Part shown: positions 48,423 through 61,138 of the stretch, in pieces
How positions within the stretch are numbered: the first letter of the stretch is position 1
How the letters are laid out: the number at the start of each line of letters is the position of its first letter
Source of the DNA: Pseudorasbora parva
Lineage: Eukaryota > Chordata > Actinopteri > Cypriniformes > Gobionidae
Length of the DNA stretch: 64,000 bases
NCBI RefSeq assembly: GCF_024679245.1
Contig: NC_090177.1
Location: 28,670,675-28,734,674, forward strand
Direction of reading: 5' to 3'
Made by a program: the position numbers and the translations under genes
Notes under the pieces: model-generated
Database searches by the model: none
The model's input: only the letters and a program-made list of their open reading frames with translations
What the model was told of the DNA's origin: nothing

Positions 48423-50529
48423 CCAGTTTTGGATAGTCTGTGGCAAACCGGTTAAAAAATGGATACATTTGTCTGAGAGAAAATGTCCTAATGGGAAACT
48501 TCCTGAACTAAATGAAGGTTTGTATAATATACAGTATTTCTATAAAATTATAACTGTACAAAGAGGAAAATGTCTGTAGTCTCTTTTGTTTACATGTAGG
48601 TCACAGCTAACGTCTGCTGGGAATGTTAGCTGAATGTTGCGCCAGCGCCACCAGGAAGTTTCACCTCCCACCAAACAAATGCGTGACCAGGGCTGGAACA
48701 CGATGCGACATCGCTGTCATAAAGTGCAGTGTGCTTCACTGACTATAATAGGAGCACTGTTGATCTAGTGCACTAGCGTCACAGCTGTGGTCGTGCTATG
48801 CATTTGACGGGTTGAAACTTGACTGTCTAACAGACGAAATGGCAAAGGTAAAGTGTTTTTTTATGTTATTTTTTTTAAAAATGAATACATAAGATTGTCA
48901 TTTAATGAACTGGAACAGCATACAGATACCATTTTCTTCCCACAGATTCCCAATGGCTGCTGTTGCTGCTCCTGTCACATCCTAAAACACTTACTTAATA
49001 TTGTTGAGTATTTTATGATTGTAAAAGACTGACTTGAACTGTTCCTGTCCTAAATAAATATAACAGAGATTTTAGAGTGCATTTATATTATTTAAAATGG
49101 AAAAACCTTTAAAATCAAATTGACTGACCCAGCGTTTAAAACAAACCCAGCAATTAGGTTAATGTATAAAACATCTGTGGATGGTGTAGGACCATAAAAT
49201 GTTTATTCAATCATTGCATTCGGTCTGAATAAAACTATACCCTGAGTTTCCTGTCAGTCAGCATGTGTTTGCATAATACTGCGCAGCTGGTTCACACAGA
49301 CATCATCATGTTCCTCCCCTCATTGTACTGTAAAGTTTTCTCACAAGTGAATGACACATGATGTAATCCAATAATGTTGTCTCTGGTCTCTCGCTTCTGG
49401 GCTGTTCATGTGTTTTGGAGGAGGCGTGGCTTTGAATGGTGATTTGCAGGATCGTATGCTTTGATTGCTAGCAGGCTAAAGTTAGCATTTCCCAGATCAC
49501 CAATTGTACCTTTAAGTAATGTCTTAGGATTAGATGTGAAAATCTTCTGCAACGTTACTAACCTCTTCCCCTCCAAAAAAGACAACAGCAGGAGCAAATG
49601 ACGATTTATTGCTCTAAAAAAATGTGGTCACATGGCAATAGAAAAGACCCTTAGCCCTTAGAACAGACTTAACTGCATTCATTTTCAGAATGCATTTAAT
49701 GCGATGCATTTATAATTTTTACATGCATTTATTTTACAACCAACCTCACCTACACCATGTTTGGTGTCTATAATTTTGTACTTTGAAGAATAAATGTGTA
49801 CTTTCGAAATTATCAAGTATACGATTTGTAGATAGCTGCCATATTCATATTACAAGAATCTTTAATAGTTTCTTTATTGGCAATCAATCAAGCTGCAAAT
49901 GCAAATGAGATCGCTTGAACCAGAATCTCCAACAGAGGAATATTCCCACTTAGAAATTTCCCCTTTCTCCTTAGTCAAATCAACCCTGAGAGGTGTGTGA
50001 CCTTTTACCAAACTTTAAAGAGCAACGCCCAGTCCCACATGCTCTTCTAAACTTCTTCTGTTTTCTCTTCACTCTCCGTCCAGAGGAGAACTCTTCCAAC
50101 AAAGTCTGAAATGTCCTCATTCCAACTGAGAAGGAAATTGCAACTTCACCAGCACTGCACTGCACCAAAACCTTCATCTCTCTTTCTGCTTCTCCTGGTT
50201 GCTGTGCGTGTGTGGGACCACAGGGAAGTGGGCCACCAGACCCAAGCCATGTGCAACTTCATCAATGATGAAGGAGTCGAATCAACCATAAAATGTCATC
50301 ATATCTTCTTCAGTTAGCTCAGAAGAATTTGATTGCAATTTCAACACCATCAGCAACTTCAATCAGGAACTTTATGAAACTGCTCCTGCAATGGCAATGC
50401 AAGTTTCGCCTATTTTAACCAGAACAGAGGCTTAGGATAACCAGTAAAATCCTCTTAATGAGGTGCTTTGAAAATAACAAGCTGATGGTTCTTTTCATGG
50501 TTAATGACTCTCTTTCCATAGCTTAAAGG
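48423..50529. other. AT-rich sequence, no gene recognised
   Basis: No coding signal recognised beyond short open frames. Confidence 0.4.
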
Positions 50530-51120
50530 TCCAGTTCTTCGCAATACCATCTTTCAAACTTTAGTTAGTGTGTAATGTTGCTGTTAGAGGATAAATAATA
50601 CCTGTAAAATTTTAAAGCTCAAAGTTCAATGCCAAGCGAGATATTTTATTTAACAGAAGTTCCCTTTCAAAGCCTACAGCGAATGGCCGGTTTGGACTAC
50701 ACCCATGCACTTCCTGCTGTAATGACGTCACTAGATCAGTCTGTTGACTAACCCTCCGCCCACAAGAATATGCAAAAAAGGGGGCATGGTCTTGTTGCTC
50801 TCCCATGTGGAGAAGAGCACACATTCAGTGCTTGAATCTCCCCATTATGGTAAGAGGCGGGACCTTTCCGGGCATCCTGCCCTATTCACAACACGGGAAC
50901 CGCTGGCACAGTTAGAACTCGTTATGTATTACTGAAGGAGGGACTTCATAGAACAAGGACATCATCAGACTGTTTTTAGGATAGAGGAAACAGCGGTATA
51001 CAGATAAGTAAATTGTGTGAAAAATACTGGTTTTTTTACACGCGAAACATGAACTCATGTTATATTGCACACTGTAAACGCAATCAAAGCTTCAAAAACA
51101 TGAAAAACAGGACTTTTAAT
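50530..51120. mobile_element. Dispersed non-autonomous element (fish type)
   Basis: GC-richer block with GAATGGCCGGTTTGGACTAC, AAGAGGCGGGACCTTTCCGG and CACGCGAAACATGAAC, ending AAAAACAGGACTTTTAA. I recall this as a frequent cyprinid DNA element ending GGGACCTTTAA. The left limit is approximate. Confidence 0.55.
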
Positions 51121-51168
51121 ATCCATTTTCTGGTTTATGCCATTTTCCACTTTTTGTGATGTAGTTAA

Positions 51169-51435
51169 AAGGTTAGTTCACTCAAAAATGAAAATTCTGT
51201 CATTAATTACTTACCCTAATGTCGTTCAACGTAGGTAAGACCTCCGTTCATCTTCGGAAAACAAATTATTTTAGTGAAATTCAAATTTATATAGTGATGG
51301 CCCGATTTCAAAACAAAGCTTCGAATCATTATGAATCAGTGTATCGATGCATTATTTCGATCGCCAAAGTCACGTGATTTCAGCAGTTTGGTGGTTTGAC
51401 ACACGATCCGAATCATGAATCGATTAGGGCTGTAA
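51169..51435 (+). mobile_element. TTAA-type element, 5' part
   Basis: TTAA (51165-51168) followed by AAGGTTAGTTCACTCAAAAA, then CTTACCCTAATGTCGTTCA and TCGATCGCCAAAGTCACGTG. Same family as 19.7-20.7 and 41.9-42.3 kb, opposite orientation. The 3' end is not found. Confidence 0.6.
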
Positions 51436-52612
51436 TTTTTTTGAAAAATCTAAACCAAATGGATATCAAATATCAAGCAATGTATTCAAATATCTACGAA
51501 CCCCACTCCCCCCCCACACACACACACAAAACACGCCGCCGTAACGGAGATTCAATCACAAATGTATTAACAGTCTGATAGTAATAAACAGGACTCCAGG
51601 TCCACAGCCTGTCTGGAAAAATTAATTGTTAACTTAATGTTTGAAACAGCAGGTTATCAACTTAATCAATATAAAGTGCCACTATGCATCACAACATGAG
51701 GCTACATGGAAAAAAACAGAATTCAGAACAGGCAGAAACAAAATTATGACAACTTAAACAGCAGCAGGAATACGGCCTATAGCCTAGCCTAATTAATTTC
51801 TTTATATTGTTTGCTAGAAACACTAATCTATCACCTTGATCTGGATCAAGTGCGACTCTCTTTTTATTTAAAAATATAGGGGTGCGCGGATCGATCTAAA
51901 TATCGAAGTATCAATGCCAACACTGGTATTGGTATTATAATTATTAATCAATACTGTGATTGTTGGACGAACTGATAAATGAATCGGATTGATGCAAATA
52001 TTAATAATTATTCATAACAAATTTCCTTTTTGATCTAATTGGTTCTTTTGTGTAGGTTTGTCAATACAACTGACAGTTTTTAACATATTAGTATAGCACA
52101 CCTTTTGTGTCCTATAGGATAGCATTCTTACTAAGGCAAATTACTCTTTCTTTCCTCATGAGACTAACTCCACCTCTGAAACCAATTTAATAAAGCTTTT
52201 TTTTAAGCTGGATTAGACATCACAGTGCAAAAAGCTCCCTCTGTGTAAGGTTAAACTCCACAGATGGTCAAAAACATCCCCAGGGAAACATTCTCAACAG
52301 TGATTATAAACAATTGGTTTGTTTTGCACCCATGGACAGGTTTTGTTTTCCCAGCCAACTAAATCTAATTGAGCAAAAGAAGAGCTTAATAAGTGCTTAA
52401 ATCAGGTGTGCAAGCAGTAACCTCAAACTAAATAACATGTCTTGTGCCTGGAGGCCATAAACTGACTATAAACCAACAATAGACCAAGTTGCATTTGGGT
52501 ACTTACATGACTAGACCTCATTTTTTCCGATATTTTCAGTATTTTTCCGTGTGAATCACTAAAGTCCTGCAATGTTACAAAAGCATTTTTAAAAAGAAAT
52601 GTATATGTGCAA
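51436..52612. other. AT-rich sequence, no gene recognised
   Basis: Contains a C-run and (CA)n at about 51508-51528. No coding signal. Confidence 0.4.
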
Positions 52613-52765
52613 AACGTCTTGGGTTACGACTATAACCCATGGTATCTGAGAGAGGGAACGAGACACTGACACCTCGGGGAACGCCCCTAGCGTAGCGTCT
52701 CTGAAGCAGGAATGAAATCTGTCCAATCCTCATTGGTGCTGCGTTATGACATTGGTGCTGCGTCA
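52613..52765 (-). mobile_element. Isolated DIRS terminal repeat
   Basis: AACGTCTTGGGTTACGACTA ... GGGAACGAGACACTGACACC ... CCTCATTGGTGCTGCG follows the 3' terminal region of the DIRS copies at 37488 and 59559. No internal DIRS sequence follows, so it is a solo or truncated end. Confidence 0.75.
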
Positions 52766-52799
52766 TATACAGCAGCCATATTACCCTAGACCAACTGGC

Positions 52800-52985
52800 A
52801 AAACCAGGTAGCTGCTGGTAGAGGTGTTAGTGAGGCCAGCAGGTGGTGCTTACCCTGTGGTCTGCGTGGGTCCTAACACCCCAGTATAGCGATGGGGACA
52901 CTACTGACAAAGAGCACCGTCCTTCAGATGAGACATTAAACTGAGGTCCTGACTCTCTGTGGTCATTAAAAATCCCAGGATGTCT
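52800..52985 (+). repeat. Dispersed fish repeat
   Basis: CGATGGGGACACTACTGACA ... CAGATGAGACATTAAACTGA ... GTGGTCATTAAAAATCCCA resembles a teleost repeat recalled from memory. No second copy in this window. Confidence 0.45.
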
Positions 52986-54210
52986 GTCGATCAGTGGTGG
53001 AGGAAGTACTGAATCTCAGTACTTAAGTAAAAGTACAAGTAACCAGAAATATATTTACTTTAATAAAAGTAGAAGTACTACAAGACAACCCTACTTAAGT
53101 AAAAAGTAAAAAGTACCTGATTTTAAATGTACTTTAAGTATTAAAAGTAAAAGTACTTGCATAAAAATGTTTCTCTTAATGTCTAATTCTAATAATTAAA
53201 AAGAAGAAAACAGTATGAGTGGTGGCATTTTAATTTAGTTAGTTTTGGGTTAATGTAATTGTTCTTACCATCTGTTGCCTAGTTTAAATTCTGACTTAAA
53301 ATTCTATTTATCTGCAAAGTTAAATGTCATTTTTCTGAAACAACATTCTCATCAGCTTTGATGTATTTAAATCTTCATATTTATGATATTTTTACCTTTT
53401 ATAAAGGACATTTTCCCCTAATCTTATTAAATATAGGCTTTGCTTCAGCTTTCCCTTTATATTCTTAAATTTGATTAATAAATTACATTTGAATAAGATA
53501 CAATAGGGTTGTTACCAATCAAATTAAATAATTTACACTGAAAAATTACAACTGCACTAAATAATGCTATGAGATTGTTTTAACTAAAAAAAGTTAACTA
53601 AACCACCAGTAGATGGTGGCAGGTGAATCCTTATGAGAGAGTCATTGAGTCGATTCATTCAAACGGCTGATTCGTTCATAAATGAGGCAGTCGTTTATGA
53701 ATAGGGCATTGAATCTTTGATTCAGTAACACACTGTTGCTGTGCAATACGTTATGGTTCGGATGTGGAAATCGGATCTTGGAAATATTTTCGCTGCTGAA
53801 ATAGAACAAAAGCAATAAAGCAATCAATAAAATGTAAGTGACTTGATGTTAATTAATTGTTTTTGGTACTGTCAAATGAAATCAGTGTCACATTTTCTCT
53901 TGTGATGGTATTCAGGAAAACTACACTCATTGGTCGTGTCATGTGGTGTTTTTTTAACTGTTATAAAATATGAAAACTAAACATTTTGAATTTTTAATGC
54001 AGTATGTTACTGAGTTTCTTTGTGAGCGGGGCTGATTTGTTTCCATTTCTCCTCGAGAGGCTGCGGGAGCCTCAACAGCGCAACCGTCAATTCATTAGCC
54101 TATAACGTACATTATTTATTATTATCCGGGCAAGCCCTGAAACTGATCAGAAAATGTAACTAAATGTAACGAAACGTTGTAGAAATGTAGTGAAACTACA
54201 TTATTTCAAA
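52986..54210 (+). repeat. Dispersed repeat rich in AAGTACTT/AAAGTA
   Basis: CAGTGGTGGAGGAAGTACTG followed by repeated TTAAGTAAAAGTA-like motifs to 53165. Related-looking GTAACTAAATGTAACGAAAC at 54155-54200 may be the far end. Boundaries uncertain. Confidence 0.45.
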
Positions 54211-54970
54211 GAATAACTATGTGAGCCTGCAATGATGGTAAAAGTTATATAAATATAAAAAAGGAATTGACCATATTTAATATCAATCAGATAAATAAAA
54301 TAAAAATCTATAATATATACTGAAAATCTATACACTGTGCATCCCTATTAACTAAATGTGTTAATAATACAAATGTACATTTTAGATATATTTTATTTAC
54401 CAGTCTCAATATGTGACAGAGTTATGCTGATCGAGGCTGAGGACAGTTTAGCAAGTTGTCTGAATACAAATAGAAAAGTGCACTCCTCTGAGAGTGAGAT
54501 GCATGACACTAGCTACCTCTTCCCTTTCCCTCTGTCACTATGGTAATATCATAACTGAGCAGTATCTCTGTCTGACAGGAGTGGTATGGCCTGAGACTGA
54601 AAGATGGGGAGAGGGAAAGAGAAGGACAGATGCCAAGGTGTCAGACCACGCCATGAGATCCAATCAAACTCAATCACTCGGCTCAGCACTGCAACCATCT
54701 GAATGATAAACATGAATACTCAGCCAAACAACTTATGCATCCATTCCCACCTGCATTTTAAAACTGGTCCCTCTCATTTTCACTCTGGTCAATACACCAT
54801 AGGAAAACAGAAGAGCTCAGCTGGAGAAGAAATCTGGCTAATGTGAAAGTAGATGCAGTCACACAAAAAACAAATATGAAAACTCCATAACCATCACTCT
54901 CTAACAATAGGTCACGACTGCTCCTAAGTAACATTACATAGGACATTTTCTAAGATGAATAATCATATTC
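54211..54970. other. Sequence without recognised gene
   Basis: Only short open frames; no motif recognised. Confidence 0.4.
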
Positions 54971-54973
54971 AAT

Positions 54974-55090
<117 letters not shown>

Positions 55091-55224
55091 ACACAAATTT
55101 TAAAAGTATTCTTGAAATATTCCAGGATTGGGCTTGAATCCTGAAAAAAGTGGCTTTTCTTTTGTCACAGTGCAAGTTAATTTCAGTTAAAACAGCTTAC
55201 ACATGCATTTAAGTGTTTTAGGCT

Positions 55225-55600
55225 ACGTTTAGGCTATGTTCACACTGTCATTCCAAATCTGATTATTTGTGTATCCGATTGGAATCTGATCTAATCAATC
55301 CACATTGTGTATTGCAACTGTTCATATCCAATTTGTGACATTCAATGACACTGACTTAGTCGGCATACTCCAAAAACAACAGCAGCATGGAGAGGTTTGC
55401 AATGCAGATGTTGTCTTCTTTACAGCATGACATTGTGTAGCCACTGCATGCTGAACTACTTTGTTATGATGGGGCAATGGCAGAACAGGCTGGTATGAGA
55501 AGTTTTATGAGCGGTTTCAAACATTTCTGTTAGAGCAATCTGACTGAAATGGATTTCCAGAAATGGAAAAACCTAACACCAGTCACAATAAGTCACAAGT
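55225..55600. repeat. Possible MITE with GTTCACACTG end
   Basis: Starts GGCTATGTTCACACTGTCAT, a style of end I recall for fish hAT-like MITEs. A matching right end was not found. Confidence 0.35.
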
Positions 55601-55674
55601 GTATATTTTTGGCAATAGCCAATAATACATTGAATGGGTCACAGTTATCGACTTTTATTTTATGCAAAAAAATC

Positions 55675-56700
55675 ATTATGTAAGTTTCAGAGCCATAAAC
55701 TTCCTTGTTAGTCAAATAAAAGCTTTCACACCAGACCCAGAAAACGATCGATCTCAGAATACGCCACACCTTGACATAATCGTGTGGTAAAACACGCCTG
55801 TACAGAATAATAAGCATGTCTAATTCAGTAGCCCCACCACTGACTCATGGAGCTGTTCGGATCGGGCTAGCCAGCAGCTATAAACATGCCGAAGAAGATA
55901 GCAAGATATAGCGCTGTTCCTGGTTGTGGAAGAACACAGTCCTGCATAAGCTTCCTTTATATTTGGAATGTGTGGTTGAACTTTATTTTTAATGAGGTTC
56001 CAGCTCATGTGGGGAAGACATGATATGTGTGTTTGCTTCGTATCACAGCAGACTTGTTTCAGGTCTCAGGTCTGGATTTGCAGACATATTGAGATTAAAA
56101 CACAATGTTGGGCCTTCTATATTGGATCTGAAAGGAATGGTGCAACACACTCATGTGAGTAAAACATGTTTTTTTACATGTGATAATATTGCATCGTACA
56201 GATCCTTTTAATTATGTTTATGTGTCTAACAAAACTTACCTTCCTTAGCCTGCTGTCACTGGCTGGAGAATACTTTATTTGTTGGTTCCTTGCGATTTGG
56301 GATCAGACTCGGAAAGCCCAAAGTCCCGGGGCTATGAGTTTTCCAGATGGGCTACCAAAACATTTAAGCCCGTCAGCAGGCCTGTGAATCTCAAATAACA
56401 TTCCTTGCTAGGTTGCGCGCGCGCGCGTGTGTGTGTGTGGTTTGCTTTTATATCCACCGATCGGGCAGGCCACGTAATACAAAAACAATATTCCAATCAG
56501 TTGCAGGTGGATGAGAATAAATAATTGTGTTTGTTTAATAAAGACGTTTATGAGCTCTGTGAGAGAAGAATTATTCCGGTTGCCACTTTCAAAACAATCC
56601 CTCCCTCGTGTAACATGACGCTCATTAAATATGCAAATCTTCTCCAATCCTAGCCGTGGGCGTTTACTTCCAAGTCTCCAGTGCCCATAAAACCCAGCTT
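55675..56700 (+). mobile_element. TTAA/THAP element, copy 3
   Basis: Contains the fullest THAP exon: ATG at 55886-55888 starts MPKKIARYSAVPGCGRTQS. VWLNFIFNEVPAHVGKT follows near 55970, then a stop interrupts just before the C-x-x-H pair. The first zinc cysteine of the usual C-AVPGC pair reads S. Shares GGATTTGCAGACATATTGAG and TTCAAAACAATCCCTCCC with copy 2. Outer ends are not defined; the segment just left of it belongs to another repeat. Confidence 0.6.
56415..56440. repeat. (CG)n(TG)n tract
   Basis: Alternating GC followed by GT dinucleotides within THAP element copy 3, a Z-DNA-prone sequence. Confidence 0.9.
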
Positions 56701-56984
56701 TCAGAAGACAGCTTAAAAAACATGAAAATAGTAGAAAATACCTTATTACTTATTAGTTATGATGTTTTTGAATGTAAAAACCACACAAGCATCATTAGTT
56801 GACCTCAGACAACAGTGTTTTAAAATGCAACTCCACTCAGCAAGTACATTTTCTTTCATCCTTGCATGACTGTGATATGAAGTGTGCAATGTAACATATT
56901 TGAGCAACTGTGTGGAAGTGAATAGCACATAACTGGCACAATCGCGGTATAAACACACATATCTATTTGTACAATATGCTTAAC

Positions 56985-57187
56985 ATGACTAAACGTGTCA
57001 TCGTCCGTCTTCACAGTCCACACTACGACGCGAAGACGGCATTTTCAAATGTATCCGCTCTGGAGAGCGTTTTCAAAAAGCAATGTTTTCGTTGCCTTAA
57101 AACGCTGTCTCAGTGTGAACGAAAGGCCAAAACGGAGAGACAAAGATGCGTTTTCAAACAAAAACGTATTAGTGTGGACATGGCCTG
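56985..57187 (-). mobile_element. hAT-like non-autonomous element fragment
   Basis: Contains CGTTTTCAAAAAGCAATG and CAAACAAAAACGTATTAG and ends GTGTGGACATGGCC. This resembles a fish MITE with AGGCCATGTCCACAC ends recalled from memory. The left end is uncertain. Confidence 0.5.
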
Positions 57188-57189
57188 TC

Positions 57190-59558
57190 TTTCCTAGTGT
57201 GTCTGATTAGTTATCCCGTTCACCTGTTGTCTCATTATCTCAGTATCTTCTGTGTATTTATACTCCTGACTGAATCCATTCGCTATTACCTACTTTAGTC
57301 CACTAATAGAGTTCACTTGAAGGGGTGAATGAAAACGAGTGAGTGAAGTCAGACAGCCATTGTGTGTAAATCGGCTGTACACTTGTTATTGCGGTGCAAT
57401 GTGAGATTGAATGGGTGCACTCGATAACGTCCTCTATGGTTTCAGACACCACTGCAAATGGCTGTCAAATAATGCCCTATTTGAGGGTAGGCTATGGGGG
57501 GATATCGGATTCAGCCCCTGTTCTGTTCATTTCTTTGTTTTGTCTTGTTAACTCTTTGCAGTTGTGTCTCCTGTGTTTCAGTGAGTTGTTGGCTGTACCG
57601 TGAGTTCTGAATTAATGACTATTTTAGTGATTTCTTTGTCTTTTGCACATCTATTGTGTAGACCGCTTCTTACACAGTCTTCCTTTCATTCTTTTTGTAA
57701 CAATGATGTTTCTATGTGGCGCAAATTACGTTCTCTAATTGTGAACTATTTAAAAAACTACAAAAGCAATTTTGACTAGGGATTCACAATATACCAGCAG
57801 CTGTATCAGTATCGGCTTTCGTTTTTTAATGTTATCGATATCGGTTTAAAAAGAAAAATAGGTTGATACAATATAAGCAGATAAATAATGGATTATTTCC
57901 TTAATTTTAACAATTTCAGATCCACACTGGCCATGAGGGTTTTGAAACATCAACACACAGCAGATTATCCACGCTTTGGAAGAATTTATGCTAAAGACAA
58001 TGTTGGCCGCATGGGAGTTTTTCACTGTGGAAAAAAGAGAGGATATCAGAACTGCAATTAAATGTAAAATTTAATTCAACCTATAGGCTGAATTACTGTT
58101 GTTGCTCGGGTCTAAATCCCAACCGCAAGGCTCTTCGTTTCTCTATAAATGCCTCGAATCCTTCCAGTGTATATCTCTGGGAATTTTTTTTTTTTTTTGC
58201 TCCCATATTATTGTCCATTAGCCAAAACCACTTTCTACATAAATAAGAACACATCTTATCCCCAACAATCACCATAATTTGAGGTATCATTCATGTCCAT
58301 GTGGGACGCATTTACAACAAACCCTTAACACAGTAATACCATGACCCAAATATCATCTAATAACAATGACCTTATTAATAAATTCATGTGAACATTTCAT
58401 GCAAAATTCAGTATCAATATTAGTTGTGCAGCTGCAATACAAAAATGCCATAAAATAGATATTAAAACAGAATATATAGTGTCTTTTACCATGTCCTTGT
58501 TGTCCATGGCGTATTAAGTGCTTTTTGTGGAGCTGGTCGACAGAGAAAAATAAAACGTTATGAGTATTTGTGAGGCGGGCCATAAATCATCAGATACTGC
58601 TGCACATGCACAGACACAGAGTGTGTAGACCAACACATAAAAAAAATGCACAAAAATGAAAAATGGCCATATACTGTAGAAAACAAACGCAACAAATATG
58701 CACAACAAGCATTGTCTTTTTGCACTGTAGTTGTTTTAATGCACTGAAGCCATTTGATTTATTTATAAGACACTATATAAAAGTAAGCACAGAGAAACAG
58801 ACAGATGCAAGGTGAGTCACAAGGTCTGTTTATGAGCACTTTTACGTGTGTCACAGGGGGTGCCAGAGATTTGTCCTTTGCCGGAGCTTTCGGCAAAAGT
58901 AAAGGACATTCTAAAGTATTAAAGACATCCATCATCAATGGACAAACACACAGAATATGAGACCGTCGAAAATGAAGAGTATCTACAAAGCAAACCATAG
59001 AAAGAGACTTCAAGTAAAATCTGAAAAGCCACCATTTATTTCAGAAACACACACCGCCCAACAGAATTATTTTTGTGAAAGAGCATTGGATGTTTTATAG
59101 CCAGCTCTCATGACAGTTTGTGATGTTATTGCATTTCACTTATCAAAACTAACCTGAGATAGACCAAAGGGCTCCAATAAATAGACTGTCTCCTAGCAAC
59201 ACCTTGACTGGTGACTTTCCTTCTCTCATGGGTCCACCCTCAGTCAGTCATGACATTTTTGTTGTTTTTTTGTTGTTGTTGTTTTGTTTTTTTGTGTGGG
59301 GGGGGGGGGGTATATGGGCAAATTTCTCCTTCACAATGAAAATGAAATATTGAAACATGACTCAATTACAGCAAATCTGAACATTTTGGAGGATTTTGAA
59401 TTAATAAAACCAATATTTTGACCAACTGAAATTAGTGATGCACTGATTAACATACTGCCAGATATATTAAGCCAATAATTATTGTCATGTTACGGCTGAT
59501 AATCGATAAAAGGCAGATTTGACATAAAAAATATGGACAACTCTATTGCAAATGGGAA
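57190..59558. other. AT-rich sequence, no gene recognised
   Basis: A poly(G) run lies at about 59299-59310 beside GTT repeats. No coding signal recognised. Confidence 0.4.
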
Positions 59559-59616
59559 AACGTCACGGGTTATGAATATAACCCATGTTCCCTGAGAGGG
59601 AACGAGACACTGCGTC
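59559..59616 (+). repeat. DIRS terminal inverted repeat
   Basis: 58-bp segment from AACGTC to CTGCGTC, complementary to 59811-59868 apart from a mismatch near GTCACG/GTCTCG. Contains the short palindrome TTCCCTGAGAGGGAA. Confidence 0.9.
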
Positions 59617-59641
59617 ATCGTAGATGACACATCGGGGAACG
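59609..59641 (+). repeat. Direct repeat in DIRS 3' end, copy 1
   Basis: 33 bp starting ACTGCGTCATCGTAGATGAC, identical to 59890-59922. Confidence 0.95.
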
Positions 59642-59810
59642 CCCACGGCGTGACGCTGCTGAGTTCATATCAAAAAAGTCCAATCTTGATTGGTGTTGCG
59701 TAATGACGTAACGAGTGACGGCATACCCGGAGGTATAAAGGGACGCCGGCACAAGCAAACGCAGCTTACTGCTATGAAGCGGGCCGCTCTGTAGATAGCC
59801 GGGGCTACGA

Positions 59811-59868
59811 GACGCAGTGTCTCGTTCCCTCTCAGGGAACATGGGTTATATTCATAACCCGAGACGTT
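59811..59868 (-). repeat. Inverted partner of the DIRS terminal repeat
   Basis: Reverse complement of 59559-59616; together they could fold a 58-bp stem with a loop of about 194 bases. DIRS elements are known to carry internal sequence complementary to their ends, used in forming a circular intermediate. Confidence 0.9.
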
Positions 59869-59889
59869 CCCTTTATCGAGGGAACTCGC

Positions 59890-59922
59890 ACTGCGTCATC
59901 GTAGATGACACATCGGGGAACG
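59890..59922 (+). repeat. Direct repeat in DIRS 3' end, copy 2
   Basis: Identical 33 bp to 59609-59641, placed just inside the inverted partner. Confidence 0.95.
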
Positions 59923-59978
59923 AGTACCCACTAGTCCTCGCCTATCTTGCACCCCATGACATGAACCGGAGTGCATAA

Positions 59979-61138
59979 TCAGGGGGCGAGCATCCTAGCG
60001 CCTGGCGTCGCCGGGAGGTGCAGACTATAATACCTCACGAAGGTATGCGGTGTGGCCCACCCAGCCGCCTCGCAAATCTCTTGCAAAGAAGCTCCGGAAA
60101 GGAGGGCTACCGAGGAGGCCATGCCCCTGGTAGAATGAGCCCTCACGGCTATAGGTGAAGGCAAGTTGCGCACCTGATAGGCCGTGGCTATTGCCTGGAC
60201 AATCCAGTTACTAATTGTCTGTTTCGCTGCAGGCAGCCCTTTTTCCTAGGTGGACCAAAGCACACTAACAACTGGTCTGACTTCCTCCACTGGGCAGACC
60301 TCTCCAAATAAATCCTCAATGCCCGCACCGGGCAGAGGAGGTGAAGCCTGCCCTCATCTGCCGTCACATGAGGCGGGGGATGAAAAGCCTGGAGAACCAC
60401 CGACCGTACCGCATTAGACGGTACCTTGGGGACGTATCCCGGGGTCGGCCGCAAGATAGCTTTCACGTTGCCTGGGGCGAACTCCAAGCAATTGGGTGTT
60501 ACTGCCAATGCCTGAAGGTCCCCCACCCTCCTCAGAGAGGTGATGGCTAAGAGAAAAGCTACCTTAAGCGTGAGGTTCTTGGCCTCAGCCAACTCCAGCG
60601 GTTCGAAGGGGGCCTCAACCAACCCTTCGAGAACCACTGCCAGATCCCACACAGGGATCCTAGAACGAGCCACAGGTCTCATCCTCCGCGCTCCTCGGAG
60701 AAACCGTACAACCAGATGGTGCCTCCCCAGAGGTCCTTCACCTAATGGTGTGTGGAAAGCTCCTATCGCTGCCACATACACCTTAAGTGTAGACGGGGTA
60801 AGCCCGGCGGAAAACCGATCTTGCAGAAACTCCAGTACTGAAGCCACAGCGCAGTTCACTGGGTCTACTTCACGGTCTCTACACCATATGGAGAACACTC
60901 TCCACTTCAAGTTGTACAGCTTCCTGGTGGAAGGAGCCCTGGAGCTGAGTATAGTCTCCACGACACCTGCTGACAGCCCTTCTTCTATGAGCTCTGCCCC
61001 CTCAGGGGCCAAGCCCACAGGTTCCATAACTCTGGCTGGGGGTGAAATATCGAGCACCCCGCCTGAGTCAACAGATCCCTCCTCAGAGGAATCTGCCATG
61101 GAAGGTCGTCTAGCAGGTCCATAATGTCGGAGAACCAT
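59979..61138 (-). pseudogene. DIRS tyrosine recombinase, split by a frameshift
   Basis: The recombinase would join element DNA to the target by a tyrosine-linked strand exchange. The first part (60188-61138; ATG at 61138-61136, 316 codons) holds the N-terminal SAM-like region (LEFLQDRFSAGLTPSTLKVY) and the catalytic arginine block ITSLRRVGDLQAL at residues 199-211. It ends at TAG. The second part (59979-60230 in another frame) continues ISNWIVQAIATAYQV, then AHSTRGMASS with the HxxR motif, then GWATPHTFVRYYSL with the nucleophile tyrosine. The frame changes at an A5 run (60240-60244), fitting loss of one base or gain of two. The gene overlaps the RT-RNase H frame by about 150 bases, as in other DIRS elements. 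Otherwise all catalytic residues are present. Confidence 0.88.
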
